Assembly: GCA_038148375.1 (NCBI GenBank)
Contig: JAYQVH010000003.1
Span: 62,001-126,000, forward strand
Length of the DNA stretch: 64,000 bases
DNA from: CAWUEX02 sp038148375
GTDB lineage: Bacteria; Pseudomonadota; Alphaproteobacteria; Rhodospirillales; Rhodospirillaceae
Direction: 5' to 3'
Below, in pieces: positions 8,680 through 17,884 of the stretch (within the stretch, counting starts at the first letter, position 1; every line of letters starts with the position of its first letter). Below the pieces are notes generated by a model, which made no database searches, was not told the DNA's origin, and saw nothing but the letters and a program-made list of their open reading frames with translations. Made by a program: the position numbers and the translations under genes.

Positions 8680-9204
8680 CTACGCGTTCTCCAGAGCCAT
8701 CTGCTTCTTGGTTTTCTTGAGCTTACGCAGAATCATGCCGCGCTTAAGCGTCGAGATGTGATCGACGAACAACACGCCGTCGAGGTGATCCATCTCGTGC
8801 TGGATGACAACGGACAACAGCCCGCCCGCCTCCAGCTCTTTCTGTGTGTTGTTCTCGTCCATGTAGCTAACGCGAATGAGGTCGGGGCGTTTGACCTCTT
8901 CGTAATAGGTCGGCAGCGACAGGCAGCCTTCCTCGTGAATCTTTTCCGCGTCGGATGTCCAGACGATTTCCGGATTGACGAGTTTGTAGGGTGCCGGCGG
9001 CTCCTCACCGCGGGCGGCATCGACAACGATGATGCGTTTGGCGACACCGACCTGCGGCGCGGCCAAACCGACGCCGGGCGCGTCGTACATGGTCTCCAGC
9101 ATGTCATCCATCAGAGTGGCGAGCTCGTCATCAACCTGCATGACGGGGTCGCACGCGCGCTTCAAGCGCGGATCCGGCGCAATGATGATGTCAAGCTTGG
9201 CCAC
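8680..9204 (-). CDS. def: Peptide deformylase
   Basis: This 174-residue metalloprotease removes formyl from nascent N-terminal methionine. All three motifs are intact: GVGLAAPQ, EEGCLSLP and the metal-binding HEMDH. I chose GTG 9204 (VAKLDIIIAPDPRLK), preceded by a GGAGGG ribosome site. A longer frame to 9321 would add 39 unlike residues. First gene of the def-fmt pair. Confidence 0.96.
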   Translation of the reverse strand: MAKLDIIIAPDPRLKRACDPVMQVDDELATLMDDMLETMYDAPGVGLAAPQVGVAKRIIVVDAARGEEPPAPYKLVNPEIVWTSDAEKIHEEGCLSLPTYYEEVKRPDLIRVSYMDENNTQKELEAGGLLSVVIQHEMDHLDGVLFVDHISTLKRGMILRKLKKTKKQMALENA

Positions 9205-9259
9205 GGGTACGGCCCTCCGTACTGGAATGAACGTGACATAGTCGCGACCGGCGGTGGGG

Positions 9260-9640
9260 TCAACCGCCCACCCTGAACGCGTGGATGGCGAGGACACCGC
9301 CAATGACGAGGAGGGCCACACCGGTGCCGCGAATGACGCGCCCGCGGGCCGAGTCCTCGATCTCCAGCAATCCGGCCAATCCGGCTCTGGGAACGACGAG
9401 GCACAGAAGACTCTCCAGCAGCAACAACCAGCCGACCGCCGTGAGCAGCAGTGGCGGGCCGGTCCAGACGTTATGAAACGCGACGATGGGCGCCCCGAGC
9501 GTCAGACTGACCAGGCCGTTGAGCCGCACGCCAAGCGTTCCCTGCGCCGCCAGCCAGCGGTAGTAGGCCTGCCAGCGCGCGGTGGCATACAGCTGGCTCA
9601 ACCCCAGCAGCCCCAGGACGGCGCTGGCGATAACGATCAT
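9260..9640 (-). CDS. Small hypothetical membrane protein
   Basis: A 126-residue, strongly hydrophobic protein with four probable transmembrane helices (near 3-20, 42-62, 63-86 and 103-122). There is no catalytic motif and I do not recognise the family. It lies on the same strand as the DUF4139 gene upstream (15-base gap) and def downstream (55-base gap), so it may be part of a longer transcript. Confidence 0.6.
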   Translation of the reverse strand: MIVIASAVLGLLGLSQLYATARWQAYYRWLAAQGTLGVRLNGLVSLTLGAPIVAFHNVWTGPPLLLTAVGWLLLLESLLCLVVPRAGLAGLLEIEDSARGRVIRGTGVALLVIGGVLAIHAFRVGG

Positions 9641-9655
9641 GACAGCGCGCGCGTT

Positions 9656-11074
9656 TTAAAAGCGGACACGAACGCGGTACGTCAATTCGGCCGCGGCGCC
9701 GGCCGGGACAGTCACGCGCCACTCGGGCGCGCCATCGACGCGGGTGTGCCCGGAATTTTCCTCGAGAATTTCCCAATCGCCCTGCAAGGCTTCGACCAGG
9801 CGAACCGTGACTGGCGTCGCTTTGGCGTTGCGCACTTCAATAGTGTGCGCCGAAATGGTGATGCGGTCCGACGCACGCACGAATTCGTCCTGACGGCGCT
9901 CGACCGTCACGTCGAAGTCCCGGCCCAGGACAAGACGCGCCTCTTCGCCGACCGGCGTGTGCGCCAATACATCTTCGCCAAGCAACTGCGGCGTGCCGGA
10001 CGAGTCCTGACCATAAACCCGCACGGTTCCGGCCGGCAGCGGCACGCCGGCTCCTTCCTCTTCGGTGTTGGTGAAGACCAGCGCGCGGGTGACATTTTCC
10101 GTACGGTCGCGGCCGGTGATCTGCGTGCGTACGCCCATACCGTCGCCACGGCTGAACAAGTCTTCCTCGACCCCGAGCCCCGGCGCGGACAGAAGAGCCA
10201 GCTGCTTGGTCTGGCGGTCGCCGAGATCGACCGCGCGGCCAATAGCATAGAGATGAAACGCGGATAGCGACTCTTCCTGCACGCCCGGCGCCATAGCGGC
10301 CATGCGCACATCGCTTTGCATCATTTCCATGGCCATGACCTTGCGCCCGCCGCCGACACGATTGATGTCGCCGGCGACCAGCTTCAAGGTAGCCTCGGGA
10401 TAATCGACGCCGGTGGTATTCGAGACCGTGGCCCAAGCCGAGAGGTCTATAGTCTTACCGTCGGTGCTGAGTTCGGCGACATAATCAGCTGACCAGTTCA
10501 AGCCTGATGTGAGGTAGCTCAAACTGGCATCGCCGGATGCGTCGCGCTCGGCAACGAGGTTGGCAACCAGCGTCGGCTGCGTGCGCACGGACTCGGGCCG
10601 GGAGTCAAACACCAGGCGGCCCGGAATCTCAGTCGTCAGCCGGCCGTCGATCTCGAGCACGATCCCGTTGTCGACGGAAACCACGGTTGCGCGGCTCTCG
10701 ATTTCTTCGCCGCTGGCCGGATTGATGCGCACGACAGTCACCTCCCGCCCCACGTAGGCGCGCAGCAGGCTGGACTGGCCGATGACATCGAAGTCGAACA
10801 CTTGTTCCCGTACGGTGACGCCGCGCATATCCGAGCGCAGCAGTGCGGTGCTGGGCTGCATCTGGGCGCTGACACCGCAGAAGGCGATATCGGTCTCGCC
10901 TTTGGGCACCTCGATGCGGCGGGTGTCGCGCACCAGGGCCAAGTCGCCGTTATAGACGGTGATGGTGAGCCCGCTGCGGGCGGACGGCGAGACCGCGATC
11001 TCGGCGGAGAGCGCACTGCCGGCCATCATCACAGCGGCGGTGGTGGAGATAATCGAAAGGGTTCGGAACAACAT
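9656..11074 (-). CDS. DUF4139 domain-containing exported protein
   Basis: A 472-residue protein with an N-terminal signal peptide (MLFRTLSIISTTAAVMMAG, cleavage near SALSAEI), then a region rich in beta strands (SGLTITVYNGDLALVRDTR, LNWSADYVAEL) typical of DUF4139 proteins. Function is unknown; a periplasmic or outer-membrane place is likely. I chose ATG 11074 because it gives a clean signal peptide with an AGGA site upstream; the frame extends to 11446 but that part is unlike a protein N-terminus. It is divergent from rmuC. Confidence 0.8.
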   Translation of the reverse strand: MLFRTLSIISTTAAVMMAGSALSAEIAVSPSARSGLTITVYNGDLALVRDTRRIEVPKGETDIAFCGVSAQMQPSTALLRSDMRGVTVREQVFDFDVIGQSSLLRAYVGREVTVVRINPASGEEIESRATVVSVDNGIVLEIDGRLTTEIPGRLVFDSRPESVRTQPTLVANLVAERDASGDASLSYLTSGLNWSADYVAELSTDGKTIDLSAWATVSNTTGVDYPEATLKLVAGDINRVGGGRKVMAMEMMQSDVRMAAMAPGVQEESLSAFHLYAIGRAVDLGDRQTKQLALLSAPGLGVEEDLFSRGDGMGVRTQITGRDRTENVTRALVFTNTEEEGAGVPLPAGTVRVYGQDSSGTPQLLGEDVLAHTPVGEEARLVLGRDFDVTVERRQDEFVRASDRITISAHTIEVRNAKATPVTVRLVEALQGDWEILEENSGHTRVDGAPEWRVTVPAGAAAELTYRVRVRF

Positions 11075-11153
11075 GGACAAGTCCTGGTCTGTTTCGGCCT
11101 CGGGCATGGCCTGGGGAGTCCGCGTAAGGTAGTGTAGCGATGATGGCGCGGGT

Positions 11154-12392
11154 ATGGCAGGGCGTAAGTCGATGAATTTTCTGACAGATTTGGGGCTGAC
11201 GGCGACCGAGTTCGGCCTCGGCCTGGGTCTGACCGCTGCCCTGATCCTGGTGGTCGCGCTGATCCTGAAAGGCGGGCGGTCGGAGGCCGAAAAAGCGGCG
11301 ATGACGGCGCTCGCCGAGGGCTTGGGCAAGCTGAGTACCGACCAGAGCGAACTGCGCGGCCAGATCAAGCTGATGGCGGACGGCCAGGACACCACCCGCA
11401 AACTCATGGCCGAGCAACTGCAAGGCCAGGAACGGGAAATCCGCAAAGCGCTGGATCAGCGCCTGGAAGACATGACCAAACGGGTCGGCGAGAACCTGCA
11501 AAAGACGACGGACAAAACCGCGGAGTCCCTCACCGATTTGCAGAAGCGCCTGGCCGTTATCGACGCGGCGCAGAAGAACATTACCGAGCTGTCGACGGAT
11601 ATCGTCGGCCTGCAGGAAATTCTGTCGAACAAGCAGGCGCGCGGCGCCTTCGGTCAAGTACAGATGGAAGACATCGTGCGCGACATGCTGCCCGCCGATT
11701 ATTTCGCCTTCGAAGCAACGCTGTCCAACGGCAAGCGGGTCGACTGTTTGATCACCCTGCCTGGCGCGCACGGCGCCATCGGCGTCGATTCAAAGTATCC
11801 GCACGAAGGCTTCGTGCGTTTAATGCAGGCGGAGACCGACGACGAACGCAAGACAGCGACATCGGCGTTTTCACGCGATGTCGTCAAGCACGTTCAGGCC
11901 ATTGCCGAAAAGTACATCATCCCCGGTGAGACATCGGATTGGGCGCTGATGTTCGTGCCGGCGGAATCCATCTACATGGAATTGCACACCAACTTCCCGA
12001 ATGTGATTCAAGAAGGTTACCGGCGCAAAATCATCATCGCCTCGCCGTCATCGTTCTGGGCGATTCTGCATTCCGTGCGCGCACTGATCCGCGACACCAA
12101 GATGCGCGAACAAGCAGGGCTGATCCAAAAGGAAGTCGGCCTGCTGATGGAAGATGTCGCCCGGCTAGACAAGCGGGTCGGTGATTTGGCGCGGCACTTT
12201 GCGCAGTCCAACAAGGACATCGAAAACATTCAGAAATCGACGCGCAAGATCGCTCTGCATGGCAACCGCATCAAGCAGGTTGAACTCGGCGAAGAGGACG
12301 AGGACACGGGCGTCGAAGACGGCTACGGCAAGAGCATCGAAGACGATGACGCGCCCGCATCGCTGTTTCCGCCGGCGTCAAACACCGGCTGA
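11154..12392 (+). CDS. rmuC: DNA recombination protein RmuC
   Basis: A 412-residue protein with one N-terminal membrane helix (about residues 17-38), a long coiled-coil region (40-165) and the RmuC nuclease-like core: NKQARGAFGQVQMEDIVRD, CLITLPGAHGAIGVDSKYP, WALMFVPAESIY and IIIASPSSFWAIL. RmuC proteins limit inversions at short inverted repeats. Translation may start at ATG 11154 or at ATG 11172 (MNFLTDLG). An acidic tail ends the protein. It is convergent with the DUF4136 lipoprotein gene, only 8 bases apart. Confidence 0.93.
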   Translation: MAGRKSMNFLTDLGLTATEFGLGLGLTAALILVVALILKGGRSEAEKAAMTALAEGLGKLSTDQSELRGQIKLMADGQDTTRKLMAEQLQGQEREIRKALDQRLEDMTKRVGENLQKTTDKTAESLTDLQKRLAVIDAAQKNITELSTDIVGLQEILSNKQARGAFGQVQMEDIVRDMLPADYFAFEATLSNGKRVDCLITLPGAHGAIGVDSKYPHEGFVRLMQAETDDERKTATSAFSRDVVKHVQAIAEKYIIPGETSDWALMFVPAESIYMELHTNFPNVIQEGYRRKIIIASPSSFWAILHSVRALIRDTKMREQAGLIQKEVGLLMEDVARLDKRVGDLARHFAQSNKDIENIQKSTRKIALHGNRIKQVELGEEDEDTGVEDGYGKSIEDDDAPASLFPPASNTG

Positions 12393-12400
12393 TTTCGATC

Positions 12401-13084
12401 TTATTTGGAGGACCGGCCGCTGTACTGCGTGGTCTGCACCGCTTCCGCGTCGGGTGGCACTTCGACCCGTACTGTCTTGGTCGATCCCGATTCACCGGGG
12501 AACTGATCCAATATCGCCTGGATGATGTACGGCATCACCGGATCGATCTGACCGTTGGTGCCAGCGCTGACGGCCGAACCCTCAAACGTACGGCGCGGAT
12601 TTTCCGTGTTGTAGGTCGCCCCGTCATACATCGCGAGCTCGACGCGGCGGACAAACATCTGGCGTGTGTCCGTGCGGCTCTCATAGGGATAGCCGAAGCC
12701 GTAGCCCCAATGATTGTAACGGTTGCCGAACCCCAAGCCGCCGCTGAACCCGCTTTCACGGGATTTGATGTCCGGGCTCGGGCCTTCGACCGACCATTTC
12801 AGTGTCACGACGTAATCGGGCGCCGAAGTTTGGCCGTCGAACGCGCGCATGCCGAGACCGCGCAGGCGGTCTGAAATGATGTCCGCATAGGCATCGAACG
12901 CCAGGCTTTCATCCTGATCCCCCTCACTTGCGACGACCGCGAACGACTGCCCCGATGGCGCGCCCGCCAAACTGTGATGGCGGGTGACGTCGGAGACGAC
13001 GTACTTCGGGCTGGCGCAGGCGGCGAGGCCGAATACAACAACGGCGGCGGTAAAAACCTGTCTGGCGATGGGGGCGTTGATCAT
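12401..13084 (-). CDS. DUF4136 domain-containing lipoprotein
   Basis: A 227-residue protein with a type II signal peptide ending in a lipobox (FGLAACASP), so it is anchored in the inner or outer membrane after lipidation. The body carries a Gly/Tyr-rich central stretch (GGLGFGNRYNHWGYGFGYPY) followed by a beta-rich part as in DUF4136 proteins. Start ATG 13084 is chosen because it places the lipobox correctly; the open frame continues to 13162 without a better start. Function is not known. Confidence 0.8.
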   Translation of the reverse strand: MINAPIARQVFTAAVVVFGLAACASPKYVVSDVTRHHSLAGAPSGQSFAVVASEGDQDESLAFDAYADIISDRLRGLGMRAFDGQTSAPDYVVTLKWSVEGPSPDIKSRESGFSGGLGFGNRYNHWGYGFGYPYESRTDTRQMFVRRVELAMYDGATYNTENPRRTFEGSAVSAGTNGQIDPVMPYIIQAILDQFPGESGSTKTVRVEVPPDAEAVQTTQYSGRSSK

Positions 13085-13134
13085 AACCTGTGCTCCGGGT
13101 GCGGCCTGACATTCCAAAGAGACGCTGGAGCCGC

Positions 13135-13162
13135 ATAGTACACGCTCGTCGCGCGAAGCCAA
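13135..13162 (-). promoter_or_regulatory. Candidate promoter for the DUF4136 lipoprotein gene
   Basis: On the minus strand TTGGCT (13162-13157) and TACTAT (13140-13135) are separated by 16 bases, about 50 bases ahead of the start. This separates the lipoprotein gene from recR, which ends 153 bases upstream of it. Confidence 0.35.
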
Positions 13163-13237
13163 TTCACGGTCGCGTCACTTAACGTCCTTGATTAGGACAC
13201 GATTATGGCAGCGCCGTGGCAGCACAGAGCTATCCTG

Positions 13238-13831
13238 TTAGACGGGGCGGCGCGCCTTCAACGCCGCTGTCAGCGTGCCATCGTCAAGGTAATCGAGTTC
13301 GCCGCCGACCGGCACGCCGTGCGCGAGGCCGGAGATCTCGACGTTGGCGCGGTCGAGTCGGTCGGCCAGATAGTGCGCGGTGCTTTGGCCGTCGACGGTC
13401 GCGCTCAGGGCGAGGATGACTTCCTTGACGCCATCGGCGGACGCCCGTTCGACAAGTCCGGCGATATTGAGGTCGTCCGGGCCGACGCCGTCCAGCGGAG
13501 ACAGTAAGCCGCCGGTGACATGATAGAGGCCGCGAAAGGCAGCACTGCGTTCCAGCGCCCACAAGTCGGCGACATCCTCGACGACACAAATGAGGGAACG
13601 ATCGCGTTTCGGATCGAGACAGATGCCGCAGGGGTCCTGGCTGTCAAAATTGCCACAAGTGGAGCAAATCTTTACCGCGTCCGCCGTCCGCTCCAATGAT
13701 TGGATCAACGGCCGCATCACCGATTCTTTTTTCTTGATGAGTTCCAGCACGGCGCGGCGCGCAGACCGCGGACCCAGCCCAGGCAGTTTGGCCAATTGGC
13801 GAATCAGCGCTTCAATATCCGGGCCAGCCAT
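13238..13831 (-). CDS. recR: Recombination protein RecR
   Basis: A 197-residue RecR of normal length. The N-terminal helix-hairpin-helix segment (LPGLGPRSARRAVLEL), four-cysteine zinc finger (CSTCGNFDSQDPCGIC) and Toprim domain (ICVVEDVADLWALE) are all present. RecR works with RecF/RecO to load RecA at gaps. Last gene of the ffs-dnaX-ybaB-recR group, 14 bases after ybaB. Confidence 0.97.
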   Translation of the reverse strand: MAGPDIEALIRQLAKLPGLGPRSARRAVLELIKKKESVMRPLIQSLERTADAVKICSTCGNFDSQDPCGICLDPKRDRSLICVVEDVADLWALERSAAFRGLYHVTGGLLSPLDGVGPDDLNIAGLVERASADGVKEVILALSATVDGQSTAHYLADRLDRANVEISGLAHGVPVGGELDYLDDGTLTAALKARRPV

Positions 13832-13845
13832 AGAGATCTGTGCGC

Positions 13846-14169
13846 TTAAAAGGGCAGCTTGAGGCCGGCGGGCAGCTCCAGACCGCCTGTGACCTTGCTC
13901 ATTTCGTCCTTCATCTGCACTTCCAAGCGGGCGCGCGCATCGTTGGTGGCGGCGACGATAAGGTCTTCCACAACTTCCGCGTCTTCGGGCTTAAGCAGAG
14001 ACGGATCGATTTTAATACGGCGCATGTCGGACTTACCACTCAGCGTGACGGTGACCATGCCGCCGCCGGACGAGCCCTCGACTTCGAGGTCAGCCAGCTT
14101 GGCCTGCATCTCGCCCATCTTGGCTTGCATCTCTTGCGCCTGTTTCATCAGCGCACCGAGGTTTTTCAT
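13846..14169 (-). CDS. YbaB/EbfC family nucleoid-associated protein
   Basis: A 107-residue protein with the family's KNLGALMKQAQEMQAKM start and a strand-rich centre (VTVTLSGKSDMRRIKIDPSLL). Relatives bind DNA as dimers. Its place between dnaX and recR is the standard bacterial arrangement. Confidence 0.94.
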   Translation of the reverse strand: MKNLGALMKQAQEMQAKMGEMQAKLADLEVEGSSGGGMVTVTLSGKSDMRRIKIDPSLLKPEDAEVVEDLIVAATNDARARLEVQMKDEMSKVTGGLELPAGLKLPF

Positions 14170-14199
14170 AATCTTGATCTCATACGTTTACGGTTGGGC

Positions 14200-15975
14200 T
14201 CAGTCTTCGGACGCAACTTGACGCACGCCTTGGATCTTAGCGCCGGGAAACGCGTCGAGCAGAGATTTCACGAACGGATCGGAGGCGGCGTGTGCGACCT
14301 CCTGCTCGTGCAGCGTCGGCTCGCCGGGCTGATTTGACACGCTGACCATCCACCGTTCGTCCGTATTCTTGTTGAGAAACGCCCCCAGTTTACCGGCGAC
14401 ATCCTGCGGCGTGTTTTCCTTCGGCCGGATTTCAATCCGTCCCGTTTCGAAGCGGACCAGATGGACCGTGTGTACGAGCTGGCTGGCGAGTTGAATCTCG
14501 CCGTGAGCTTCACACAGGGCGACAACCTCGGACAGTGACTGCGGCGCCGGCTTTGCGTGCGCCGTCGGCGCGGGTGCAGGGTCTGGCGAAGGAGCGGGAC
14601 TGGCAGCGGCCGCTGGTGCGGCAGACCCGCGCGAGACGGCGGCGGACGCGCCGTTGCCGCCCGACGGACGCGGCGCCGACGCCGGGCTCGGCGATGTCTG
14701 CGGCTGGCCGGACAGAGCGGCTTTGACGGCGTCTTCGGGTGTCGGCAGATCGGCGGCGTAGGCCAAGCGCACCAAGGTCATTTCGACCGCCTGCAGCGGC
14801 ATTGGCGCGCTGCGCGCCTCCGCCAATCCTTTGAGCAGCATCTGCCAGGTGCGCGTCAGCACCGGCATCGACAGGGCCTCGGCCATGTCCTTGCCGCGCG
14901 TGCGTTCGGCTTCGGCGACGAGAGCGTCGTCGGCACCGTCGGGCGCGACCTTAAGACGGGTCAGCCAGTGCGTCAGTTCCAGCATGTCCTGGACCACGAC
15001 CAGCGGATCGGCACCGGAGGCATATTGATTGGCGAGCAAGTCGAGCGCAGTTTTGACATCGCCCCGCAGCACGGCATCCAGCAAGTCGAACACCTGAATG
15101 CGGTCGGCCAGACCGAGCATGTCGCGCACCTGGGTTTCATCGACCTTTGCCGCGCCGTCCACGCCGGCGGCGGCACGGTCCGCGCCGACAACCTGTGATA
15201 TGGCCTGATCGAGAATGGACAAACCGTCGCGGGCCGAGCCATCGGCGGCGCGGGCGATCAGCGCCAGCGCTTCGTCCGAAACCTGCGCACCTTCTTTATC
15301 GGCAACGGACTTGAACAACGCGCTAAGTTCGTCCGCACCGATGCGGCGCAAGTCGAACCGCTGACAGCGCGACAAAACGGTGACCGGCACTTTGCGGATT
15401 TCCGTGGTCGCGAAAATAAACTTCACATGCTCCGGCGGCTCTTCCAGCGTCTTTAACAGCGCGTTGAACGCCTGGTTCGACAGCATGTGCACTTCGTCGA
15501 TGATGTAGATCTTGGTGCGCGCCGAGGTGGGGCGGTAGCGCACGCCGTCGAGCAGTTCACGGATGTCGTCGACGCCGGTGCGGCTGGCCGCATCCATTTC
15601 CAGCACGTCGACGTGGCGGTCTTCGGCGATGGCGCGGCAGTGTTCGCATTCACCGCAGGGGGATGCGGTCGGTCCGCCGTTGCCGTCCGGACCGACGCAG
15701 TTGAGCGCGCGGGCGATGAGGCGCGCCGTCGTGGTCTTGCCGGTACCCCGCACACCGGTGAGCATGTAGGCCTGAGCCAAACGCCCGGAGCCGATGGCGT
15801 TGGTCAGGGTGCGCACGACAGCATCCTGGCCGACGAGATCGGAGAACGTGGTGGGACGGTATTTGCGCGCGAGAACCTGGTAGGCCCCGCCGGGCGCTGA
15901 GGCGTCTCCGAGCAGGGAGCCCTGGTCGGAAGTCGCCGCACCGACGTCGCCGGAAGGCTTAGGCTCGTCGGTCAT
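14200..15975 (-). CDS. dnaX: DNA polymerase III subunits gamma/tau
   Basis: A 591-residue clamp-loader ATPase. The N-terminal AAA+ part has Walker A (GVRGTGKTTT), a four-cysteine zinc module (C near CVGP, then CGECEHC), Walker B (IIDEVHML) and sensor motifs (SRCQRFDLRR). A Pro/Ala-rich linker (about 430-490) leads to the tau-specific C-terminal domain (KLGAFLNKNTDERWMVSVS). It starts 43 bases downstream of the SRP RNA. I did not establish whether a frameshift makes a gamma form. Confidence 0.97.
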   Translation of the reverse strand: MTDEPKPSGDVGAATSDQGSLLGDASAPGGAYQVLARKYRPTTFSDLVGQDAVVRTLTNAIGSGRLAQAYMLTGVRGTGKTTTARLIARALNCVGPDGNGGPTASPCGECEHCRAIAEDRHVDVLEMDAASRTGVDDIRELLDGVRYRPTSARTKIYIIDEVHMLSNQAFNALLKTLEEPPEHVKFIFATTEIRKVPVTVLSRCQRFDLRRIGADELSALFKSVADKEGAQVSDEALALIARAADGSARDGLSILDQAISQVVGADRAAAGVDGAAKVDETQVRDMLGLADRIQVFDLLDAVLRGDVKTALDLLANQYASGADPLVVVQDMLELTHWLTRLKVAPDGADDALVAEAERTRGKDMAEALSMPVLTRTWQMLLKGLAEARSAPMPLQAVEMTLVRLAYAADLPTPEDAVKAALSGQPQTSPSPASAPRPSGGNGASAAVSRGSAAPAAAASPAPSPDPAPAPTAHAKPAPQSLSEVVALCEAHGEIQLASQLVHTVHLVRFETGRIEIRPKENTPQDVAGKLGAFLNKNTDERWMVSVSNQPGEPTLHEQEVAHAASDPFVKSLLDAFPGAKIQGVRQVASED

Positions 15976-16018
15976 TGGGCGTTCATCCGTGCACGTCTGT
16001 CCGGGCTGCGAGTAAGGT

Positions 16019-16113
16019 GAGGTCCTGGCGGCGACCCAAGCGGAAACTCGTTACGGCTGCTTCCTTCCGGACCTGACCGGGTTGGCGAGACACCTGTCCA
16101 CCGCCAGTCCCTC
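16019..16113 (-). ncRNA. ffs: Signal recognition particle RNA (4.5S type)
   Basis: The minus strand at 16078-16055 carries the universal SRP domain IV loop, including GTCCGGAAGGAAGCAGCC. The ends pair: GAGG-GA-CUGGCGG (from 16113) with CCGCCAG-GA-CCUC (to 16019), giving a closing helix with a tandem G.A mismatch and a total of about 95 nt. With Ffh it targets nascent membrane proteins. The 5' end fits the promoter at 16120-16128. Confidence 0.95.
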
Positions 16114-16119
16114 GAGGGC

Positions 16120-16128
16120 ACTATATCA
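16120..16128 (-). promoter_or_regulatory. Extended -10 promoter of the SRP RNA
   Basis: The minus strand reads TGATATAGT, an extended -10 (TGn plus TATAGT). Six bases separate it from the G at 16113 that starts the predicted RNA. A weak TTGCGT at 16150-16145 lies 19 bases upstream. The spacing to the RNA end supports this as the true promoter. Confidence 0.65.
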
Positions 16129-16300
16129 AACGTCGCGGGCGCGGACGCAAGGGCTAGACTCCCGTATTTCAGGGATTCACCGTCACCTTGTGTCCGCGGC
16201 GGCCTGCCCCTCGTCGCTCCTAGGGTTTCACCCCTTGCCAAACCGCGGTCGAGCCTTCAAAAACAGCCTAAATTCACCGCTGAACGAGTTATCCACAGGC

Positions 16301-17884
16301 ATGACCGCGCCGACGAACACAGCCGAGACGCAACGCCCCGTGGTGCTTTGCATCCTCGATGGATGGGGCCATAGGACGGACGTCGAGAACAACGCCATCG
16401 CCCAGGCCGACACCCCGACCTGGGACCGCTGGATGGCCGACGGCGGCATGCCGCACGCGCTGGTGGAGACCAGCGGCAGCGATGTCGGACTACCGGCCGG
16501 ACAGATGGGCAATTCAGAGGTCGGCCACATGAACATCGGCGCCGGACGCGTGGTGCTGCAGGACCTGCCGCAGATCGACGCGGCGGTGGCCGACGGCTCG
16601 CTTGCGACGCGGACGCAGCTGACCGCTTTCATCGACGCCCTGAAGAAGAGCGGCGGCGCCTGCCACATGCTCGGGCTGTTGTCGCCCGGCGGCGTGCACT
16701 CCCATCAGGATCATATGGTTGCGCTGGCCAAGGCGCTCGACGGCGCGGGCATACCGGTGCGCATTCATGCATTTCTCGATGGCCGCGACACGCCGCCGAA
16801 GTCCGCTCGCGAATATGCCGAGCGCTTCCTGAAAGATATCGGCGGATTGAATGATGTCGTCATCGCCACCGTGGGCGGCCGTTATTACGGCATGGACCGG
16901 GACAACCGGTGGGACCGCGTCGAACAGGCTTATGACGTCATCGTATCGGGCGCCGGCAGGCCGGAAAACGATCTTCTCGCCGCGATTGACGCCGCATACG
17001 CCGCAGACAAGACCGATGAGTTCGTTTTGCCGGTAACGGTTGGCGACTATGCCGGCATGGCCGGCGGCGACGGACTCTTGATTGCGAACTTCCGCGCCGA
17101 CCGTGTGCGGCAGATTGTTTCCGCGCTGGTTGTCCCGGACTTCAACGAGTTCGACCGCAAAAGCGTGCCCGACTTTGCCGCACGACTGGGCATGACAGAG
17201 TATTCGTCGGCCCTAACGGAATATGTGGACGTGCTGTTTCCGGCAGAGGTGCCGGAACGTGGTCTCGGTGAAGTCGTTGCTTCGGCGGGACTGAAACAAC
17301 TGCGCATCGCTGAAACGGAAAAGTATGCGCACGTGACATTTTTCCTGAACGGCGGCAGCGAACGCGAATTCGAGGGCGAGACGCGCATCCTCATCCCAAG
17401 TCCGAAAGTCGCGACCTACGATCTGCAACCGGAAATGGCCGCGCCCGAAGTCACCGACAGACTGGTCGAGGCCATCACCGGCGGCACCTATGACCTTATT
17501 GTGGTGAATTACGCCAACGGCGACATGGTCGGTCATACGGGCGTGTTGCCGGCGGCCATCAAAGCCGCCGAAACCATCGACCAAAGCCTGCGGCGGCTGG
17601 AAGAGGCGGTCACCAGCGCCGGCGGTACGCTGTTGGTGTCGGCGGATCACGGCAACTGCGAAATGATGGCCGATCCCAAGACCGGCAATCCGCACACCGC
17701 GCACACGGTTGGCGAGGTGCCGGTGGTGATGATCAACGGCCCGGCGGGCGCGCTTCATGACGGACGCCTCGCGGACCTGGCGCCTACCGTACTCGACCTG
17801 ATGGGGCTGGCGCAGCCCGACGATATGACGGGCCGGTCTCTGCTCGATCGAGACGCCGCGGCGACCCGCCGTGCCGCTGAATAA
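16301..17884 (+). CDS. gpmI: 2,3-bisphosphoglycerate-independent phosphoglycerate mutase
   Basis: A 527-residue manganese enzyme that interconverts 3- and 2-phosphoglycerate. The N-terminal metal motif (CILDGWG), the serine that becomes phosphorylated (MGNSEVGHMNIGAGR), the DGRDTPP loop and the C-terminal metal site (SADHGNCEMM, HTAHTVGEVP) are intact. ATG 16301 gives the standard N-terminus; the frame is open to 16082 but that part overlaps the SRP RNA. Its end overlaps the next gene by 14 bases. Confidence 0.97.
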   Translation: MTAPTNTAETQRPVVLCILDGWGHRTDVENNAIAQADTPTWDRWMADGGMPHALVETSGSDVGLPAGQMGNSEVGHMNIGAGRVVLQDLPQIDAAVADGSLATRTQLTAFIDALKKSGGACHMLGLLSPGGVHSHQDHMVALAKALDGAGIPVRIHAFLDGRDTPPKSAREYAERFLKDIGGLNDVVIATVGGRYYGMDRDNRWDRVEQAYDVIVSGAGRPENDLLAAIDAAYAADKTDEFVLPVTVGDYAGMAGGDGLLIANFRADRVRQIVSALVVPDFNEFDRKSVPDFAARLGMTEYSSALTEYVDVLFPAEVPERGLGEVVASAGLKQLRIAETEKYAHVTFFLNGGSEREFEGETRILIPSPKVATYDLQPEMAAPEVTDRLVEAITGGTYDLIVVNYANGDMVGHTGVLPAAIKAAETIDQSLRRLEEAVTSAGGTLLVSADHGNCEMMADPKTGNPHTAHTVGEVPVVMINGPAGALHDGRLADLAPTVLDLMGLAQPDDMTGRSLLDRDAAATRRAAE

